The notes below the pieces were generated by a model, which worked only from the letters and a program-made list of their open reading frames with translations, searched no databases and had not been told where the DNA came from. Positions 60,296 to 64,000 of a DNA stretch of 64,000 nucleotides are shown here, in pieces (position 1 is the stretch's first letter; every line of letters starts with the position of its first letter). The DNA is taken from the NCBI RefSeq assembly GCF_900112195.1, contig NZ_FOKR01000012.1:1-64000 (forward strand), in the 5' to 3' direction. The translations under genes were made by a program, and so were the position numbers. This DNA comes from Butyrivibrio sp. YAB3001 (GTDB lineage Bacteria > Bacillota > Clostridia > Lachnospirales > Lachnospiraceae).

Positions 60296-60817
60296 ATGGC
60301 ACAGAACCCAATAGTAACGATTACAATGGAGAACGGAGATGTAATGAAAGCGGAGTTATATCCCGAGATTGCTCCTAATACCGTAAACAATTTTATCTCA
60401 CTTATTAAAAAGAACTTCTATGATGGACTTATTTTCCACAGAGTAATAAAGGGCTTCATGCTTCAGGGCGGAGATCCGGAAGGCTCAGGAATGGGCGGCC
60501 CCGGATATGGAATCAAGGGTGAGTTTTCATCAAATGGCTTTAAGAATGACCTTAAGCATACAGAAGGTGTTCTTTCAATGGCAAGATCTATGATGCCTAA
60601 TTCAGCAGGATCACAGTTCTTTATCATGCATAAAAATGCACCTCATCTTGATGGCGATTATGCTGCATTCGGAAAAGTAACAGAGGGCATGGATGTTGTT
60701 AATAAGATTGCTGAAATAGAGACAGACTGGAACGACAGACCTACAACACCACAGGTTATGAAGACAGTTACAGTAGAGACCTTTGGAGTTGAGTATCCGG
60801 AACCTGAAACAGTTTGA
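60296..60817 (+). CDS. Cyclophilin-type peptidyl-prolyl isomerase
   Basis: The product is 173 residues with no signal peptide, so it is cytosolic. GLIFHRVIKGFMLQGGDPEG and SMARSMMPNSAGSQFFIMHK are the cyclophilin active-site blocks, with the catalytic arginine in FHRV. ggagg precedes the ATG. It is 31 bases after the TPR gene and may be read with it. Confidence 0.95.
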   Translation: MAQNPIVTITMENGDVMKAELYPEIAPNTVNNFISLIKKNFYDGLIFHRVIKGFMLQGGDPEGSGMGGPGYGIKGEFSSNGFKNDLKHTEGVLSMARSMMPNSAGSQFFIMHKNAPHLDGDYAAFGKVTEGMDVVNKIAEIETDWNDRPTTPQVMKTVTVETFGVEYPEPETV

Positions 60818-60826
60818 GTACATATT

Positions 60827-60867
60827 CAGAAATGAGCATTTACTGTAGGTACGTACAACAGTGAATG
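60827..60867. repeat. Intergenic repeat with conserved hairpin
   Basis: cagaaatgagcatttactg, then catttactg (60837-60845) pairing with cagtgaatg (60859-60867), loop taggtacgtacaa. The stem is identical to the copy at 39619 while the loop differs. It sits between the cyclophilin stop and its terminator. Confidence 0.6.
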
Positions 60868-60888
60868 AGTAAGCAATAGGTCATTTGA

Positions 60889-60927
60889 AGCCTTGGCATT
60901 GATTTAATTCGGTGCTAAGGCTTTTTT
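60889..60927 (+). terminator. Rho-independent terminator after the cyclophilin gene
   Basis: agccttggca (60889-60898) pairs with tgctaaggct (60913-60922), one G-U, followed by tttttt. Confidence 0.88.
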
Positions 60928-60965
60928 GCATCTTTTAATCTGGTTATATAAAAAATAATGAAAAT

Positions 60966-60983
60966 GATTATATTTATATAATC
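60966..60983. promoter_or_regulatory. AT-rich dyad before the kinase gene
   Basis: gattata (60966-60972) and tataatc (60977-60983) form a perfect 7-bp dyad about 55 bases before the start codon. It contains a tataat that could be a -10 box. Operator or chance; no -35 box can be fixed. Confidence 0.35.
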
Positions 60984-61038
60984 AGAAATGATGTATATTT
61001 TTTCATAAATAATTCGATTTGGGAAAGGCTTAGAAGTT

Positions 61039-62016
61039 ATGCGGGTTGCAGCTATTAATGATCTATCTGGTTTTGGAAAGTGTTCACTGATTGCGGATAT
61101 TGGAGTTTTGTCTTCCATGGGAATTGAGGTCTGTCCCGTGCCGACAGCTCTTTTTACAGCACAGACAGGGTTTCCGTCATATTACATGCATGATGCAAGC
61201 GACATGATAGTCAATTGCAGAAAAGAATGGAAAAAAATGAAAGTTTCATTTGATGGAATCATCACTGGGTATATGCCTTCGATAAAAGAGGCGGATGAAG
61301 TGTTTGATTTTGCAAATGATTTTAAGAATAAAGATACAGTATTGCTTGTGGATCCTGTAATGGGGGATGGGGGAAAAAGCTATTCGAATTACTCGGAAGT
61401 TATGTTATCACGTATAAAAAGACTTGTGGAGATTGCGGATATTATCACACCTAATCTGACTGAGCTTATGTTTCTTGCAGGAATTGATGAAAAAGAAATT
61501 TCAAGGAAGTTTGAGATTTGGGGTATGAGCGGATCATCAAGTGCTTCAGTAACGGAGATTGATAAGCACAATGACAAGGGCAATTATGAGATGGGTGGAT
61601 TGCCAAGTGTCTCAGTAGGTAAGGTAAATGGAAATGAGGCTAATGAGTATGATTCCTCAAGAGTATATGATGAGATATTTGATATCGCCTATAAGGTGAG
61701 AACTCATGATAAACAGACAATTGTAGTCACCGGAATATCAGAGGGAAACGGTAAAGTCAGCAATCTGGTGATTTATCCAGGTGGAAAAGAAATAGTTAAG
61801 AGTAAGAGCAATGGACTTAGTTACTCAGGAACGGGAGATCTTTTTGCAGCTTCACTTATGGGAAATGTGCTATATGGCAGAGATATGGCAGGCGCGGTTG
61901 AAAATACAGTATCTTTCATCGGAAAAGCGATTGCTGCTACCGATTCGAATGATAGAAACTACGGTGTGGATTTTGAAAAGGTATTACAAAACAATTCAGG
62001 AGGAGAGAGACTATGA
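61039..62016 (+). CDS. Pyridoxal/pyridoxamine kinase (PdxY-like)
   Basis: The product is 325 residues, about 40 longer than usual. It phosphorylates a vitamin B6 vitamer. AAINDLSGFGKCSLIADIGV begins the ribokinase-fold, LVDPVMGDGGKSYSNYS is the conserved phosphate-site segment, and the ATP-binding SYSGTGDLFAASLMGN holds the catalytic aspartate (GTGD). Residues about 155-200 are a Ser/Gly/Asn-rich insertion between the N- and C-terminal lobes. It overlaps the transporter gene that follows by 4 bases, pointing to uptake plus trapping of the vitamin. Confidence 0.88.
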   Translation: MRVAAINDLSGFGKCSLIADIGVLSSMGIEVCPVPTALFTAQTGFPSYYMHDASDMIVNCRKEWKKMKVSFDGIITGYMPSIKEADEVFDFANDFKNKDTVLLVDPVMGDGGKSYSNYSEVMLSRIKRLVEIADIITPNLTELMFLAGIDEKEISRKFEIWGMSGSSSASVTEIDKHNDKGNYEMGGLPSVSVGKVNGNEANEYDSSRVYDEIFDIAYKVRTHDKQTIVVTGISEGNGKVSNLVIYPGGKEIVKSKSNGLSYSGTGDLFAASLMGNVLYGRDMAGAVENTVSFIGKAIAATDSNDRNYGVDFEKVLQNNSGGERL

Positions 62017-62534
62017 AAAAGAGTAATGTGAATTCAAAGACAAGGCTTTTGGCGCTAACAGGAGTGCTTATTGCACTGACAACAATTTTTACTGCGTATA
62101 TATTCCACATTCCGGTTGGGGTTAATGGCGGATATGTTCATTTCGGTGATACAGTCATCTATCTTGCGGCAGCTCTTTTGCCAACACCATATGCAATGGC
62201 AGTCGGAGCGTTGGGCGGCGGTATTGCAGATCTTTTGACAGCTCCCATGTGGACTATTGCTACAGTGATAATCAAGATGCTCATTGTTCTTCCGTTTACC
62301 AGTAAACATGCGCAGCTTCTTAATAAGCGCAATATGGCAGCTCCGATCATTTCATTTTTCATTTCTGCTACAGGCTACTATATTGCTGAGATGATTCTTT
62401 TTGGCAGCAAGACAGCGCTTATCGCAGCTTTTTCAGGGAGCCTTGTTCAGTCAGGCGGAAGCGCATTATTCTTTTATCTTGCAGCAGCAGCCTTTGATGG
62501 CGTCGGTGTGAAGAAGACTATGTTTGAGTTTTGA
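62013..62534 (+). CDS. ECF transporter S component, TIGR04002-like
   Basis: The product is 173 residues with five to six membrane helices. The early VGVNGGYVHFGDTVIYLAAALL segment and GALGGGIADLLTAPMWTIAT are typical of ECF substrate-binding subunits. It overlaps the B6 kinase gene by 4 bases, so its ligand is probably a B6 vitamer. The shared ECF ATPases and T-subunit must be encoded elsewhere. aggagg precedes its ATG. Confidence 0.85.
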   Translation: MKKSNVNSKTRLLALTGVLIALTTIFTAYIFHIPVGVNGGYVHFGDTVIYLAAALLPTPYAMAVGALGGGIADLLTAPMWTIATVIIKMLIVLPFTSKHAQLLNKRNMAAPIISFFISATGYYIAEMILFGSKTALIAAFSGSLVQSGGSALFFYLAAAAFDGVGVKKTMFEF

Positions 62535-62663
62535 GATGAAATTACGGACGCAATCATCTAATGGTGGTTTCACGTATGTAAAGTAGGAAACATATAGTTT
62601 TGTAAGAAGATTGATTTGGTAAATTTTTTTAGTTCGGGATTATAGGAGGAGAATGGAAAAACT

Positions 62664-63260
62664 ATGGCGGACATTATATATAAGTACAAAGATTCAGTTT
62701 ACGCAAACATTACGAATAAGTGCAATTGCAGTTGTACATTCTGCATACGTTCTTTAAAGGATGGCATCGGCAGTGCAGATACCCTTTGGCACACTAAGAA
62801 TCCTACTAAGGAAGAAGTTATTGATGCCATAAGAAACTTTGATTTTGACGGCTTTAATGAGCTTGTGTTTTGCGGCTACGGCGAGCCTACCTGCGCGCTT
62901 GATATCCTTTTAGAAGCAGCAAAGGTGGCTAAGGAAGAAAAGAACCTTAAGACACGCCTAAACACAAACGGACTTGGTAATGAAGAAAACAAAAGGAACA
63001 TTGTCCCTGAGCTTTCTAAAGTCATCGACAGCGTTTCAATCAGCTTAAATGCCCCTGACAGCTTAAAATATCAGGAAGTTACCCGCCCATCATATGAAGG
63101 CGCTTTTGATAAAATGGTAGATTTTGCAAAAAAGTGCAGGGACCATATCAAGGACGTCAAATGGTCAATAGTTGACGTTCTACCGGAAGAAGATATTAAA
63201 CGCTGCCAGAAACTCTCCGAGGATACAGGAATAAAACTCAGAATACGGCATTTTAGTTGA
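62664..63260 (+). CDS. Small radical SAM protein (TIGR04100/TatD-associated type)
   Basis: The product is 198 residues, short for the superfamily. The cluster motif CxxxCxxC lies at NKCNCSCTFCIRSL near residue 20, and VFCGYGEPTCALD is the glycine-rich SAM-contact strand. TRLNTNGLGN follows. No auxiliary cluster domain is present. My recollection is that such proteins are often paired with TIGR04002-type S components, as here (130 bases apart). The reaction is unknown. Confidence 0.82.
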   Translation: MADIIYKYKDSVYANITNKCNCSCTFCIRSLKDGIGSADTLWHTKNPTKEEVIDAIRNFDFDGFNELVFCGYGEPTCALDILLEAAKVAKEEKNLKTRLNTNGLGNEENKRNIVPELSKVIDSVSISLNAPDSLKYQEVTRPSYEGAFDKMVDFAKKCRDHIKDVKWSIVDVLPEEDIKRCQKLSEDTGIKLRIRHFS

Positions 63261-63349
63261 GCGCTTACGGTTGTAAAAAGCCTGTTTGTTAATTAAAATG
63301 TTGATAGAAGGCTTTATTTACAATATTTTTGATGCGTCGGAGATTAAAT

Positions 63350-64000
63350 ATGGGACAATACCTGAATCCTGGAAAAGATTCATATGTAGAAGCTGTGAAT
63401 TCTCAGATTTATATTGATAAATCTGTTATGATAACTTTTTTGAATTCGCTTGTGAAAACTAAGCAGAAATATGTAAGTGTATCCCGGCCTCGCAGGTTTG
63501 GCAAAACAATGGCAGCAGACATGATATGTGCATATTATGATAGAGAGGCTGATAGCAAAGAACTTTTTGAAACATTGAAACTGGCAAGGGCAGAGGCGAC
63601 ATCCGATAATCTTCCTTGGGATATGTATCTAGGCCGATTTGATGTAATTAGAATTGTCATGACAGAGTTCTTTGACTCCAAGGCGTCTTTTGATGAGGCG
63701 CTTAACAAGATGCAGAGCCTTGTCTGCAGAGATATTAAGAAAAAATATCCTGATGTTGATTATTTTGATGACAAAGATATGATTCAGACAATAGCGGACG
63801 CATATTCAGAAAATGATAGACAGGTAGTGTTTGTCATAGATGAATGGGACGCTGTGTTTAGAGACGGTATTACAGGCAAGGGAGATCAGACACGTTATCT
63901 TGATTTTTTACGTAATCTCCTTAAGGATAAAAGTTATATAGCTCTTGCATATATGACAGGCATTCTCCCAATCAAGAAATACGGAAGACATTCTGCACTA
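63350..64000 (+). CDS. AAA-ATPase-like protein (PF09820/DUF1703 type), truncated by window end
   Basis: The first 217 residues are visible. The frame from the ATG at 63350 (cggag about 8 bases upstream) is open to the end of the window. FLNSLVKTKQKYVSVSRPRRFGKTMAADMI contains the family's variant P-loop RRFGKT, and VVFVIDEWDAVF is the Walker B-like segment. Such proteins usually end in a PD-(D/E)XK nuclease domain, which would lie beyond the window. The family is multi-copy in Lachnospiraceae and has no firm function. Confidence 0.85.
   Translation, partial: MGQYLNPGKDSYVEAVNSQIYIDKSVMITFLNSLVKTKQKYVSVSRPRRFGKTMAADMICAYYDREADSKELFETLKLARAEATSDNLPWDMYLGRFDVIRIVMTEFFDSKASFDEALNKMQSLVCRDIKKKYPDVDYFDDKDMIQTIADAYSENDRQVVFVIDEWDAVFRDGITGKGDQTRYLDFLRNLLKDKSYIALAYMTGILPIKKYGRHSAL

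Noticed and set aside
63270..63320. Terminator after the radical SAM gene (aaagcct ... aggcttt)
   Set aside because: The arms are short, the loop is about 25 bases and the T-run is weak; it is too uncertain to list as a feature.

Overview
The window looks like a chromosomal segment of an anaerobic low-GC Firmicute, most likely a Lachnospiraceae member close to Butyrivibrio or Pseudobutyrivibrio. This is inference from the gene content: strong GGAGG ribosome binding sites, a CIRCE heat-shock operator, a YesM/YesN-type two-component pair beside a sugar ABC transporter without its own ATPase, a FocA-type formate channel, and large unknown proteins of the DUF5717/DUF5716 type. I see no rRNA, tRNA or CRISPR array.

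Layout. 1-3.7 kb is a mobile and degenerate zone: the 3' end of an IS3-family element that cuts into a PD-(D/E)XK (Rpn-like) gene, a complete IS110-family transposase gene with a long non-coding 5' flank, and a second nuclease-like gene. 3.7-16.3 kb is a surface-polymer decoration cluster: a family 2 glycosyltransferase, two LicD phosphotransferases, two HxGH cytidylyltransferase domains embedded in fusion proteins, a methyltransferase/kinase region, two xylose-isomerase-like TIM barrels, two Gfo/Idh/MocA oxidoreductase domains and a glycerophosphodiesterase. Almost every activity occurs twice, and one Rossmann-like module occurs at the end or inside of three different proteins. The set suggests synthesis of a CDP-activated alcohol or alditol and its transfer as a phosphodiester to a cell-surface glycan.

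16.4-24 kb holds an ACT-domain protein, a 2-isopropylmalate synthase fused to an AraC-type DNA-binding domain, an FAD-dependent dehydrogenase, a parvulin-type lipoprotein and a membrane TrkA-N/RyR-domain protein. 24-31.4 kb is a sugar ABC importer (binding protein and two permeases) followed by a YesMN-type sensor and regulator. The importer is bracketed by two inverted copies of a 170-180 bp element with terminal inverted repeats and a long internal hairpin that shows a compensatory base-pair change. 31.5-35.3 kb has a nuclease remnant with an internal deletion, a divergent XRE regulator with a palindromic operator, a 43-residue gene, a HigB/HigA-like toxin-antitoxin pair and a DUF6056-like membrane protein.

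35.4-43.8 kb carries htpG under a CIRCE operator, a formate/nitrite transporter and a MacAB-like export system (ATPase, membrane-fusion protein, two permeases). 43.9-50.9 kb is a tight four-gene operon of unknown function: a giant Ig/TPR-like protein, a degenerate Hsp70/actin-like protein, a TPR protein and a membrane coiled-coil protein. This is the best candidate here for an undescribed cellular apparatus. 51-55 kb has purF, purB and metF. 55-60.3 kb is a MoxR-DUF58-VWA-VWA-TPR cluster of the Bat type, followed by a cyclophilin. 61-64 kb has a pyridoxal-kinase-like gene overlapping an ECF-transporter S component, a small radical SAM protein and the start of an AAA-ATPase-like gene that runs off the window.
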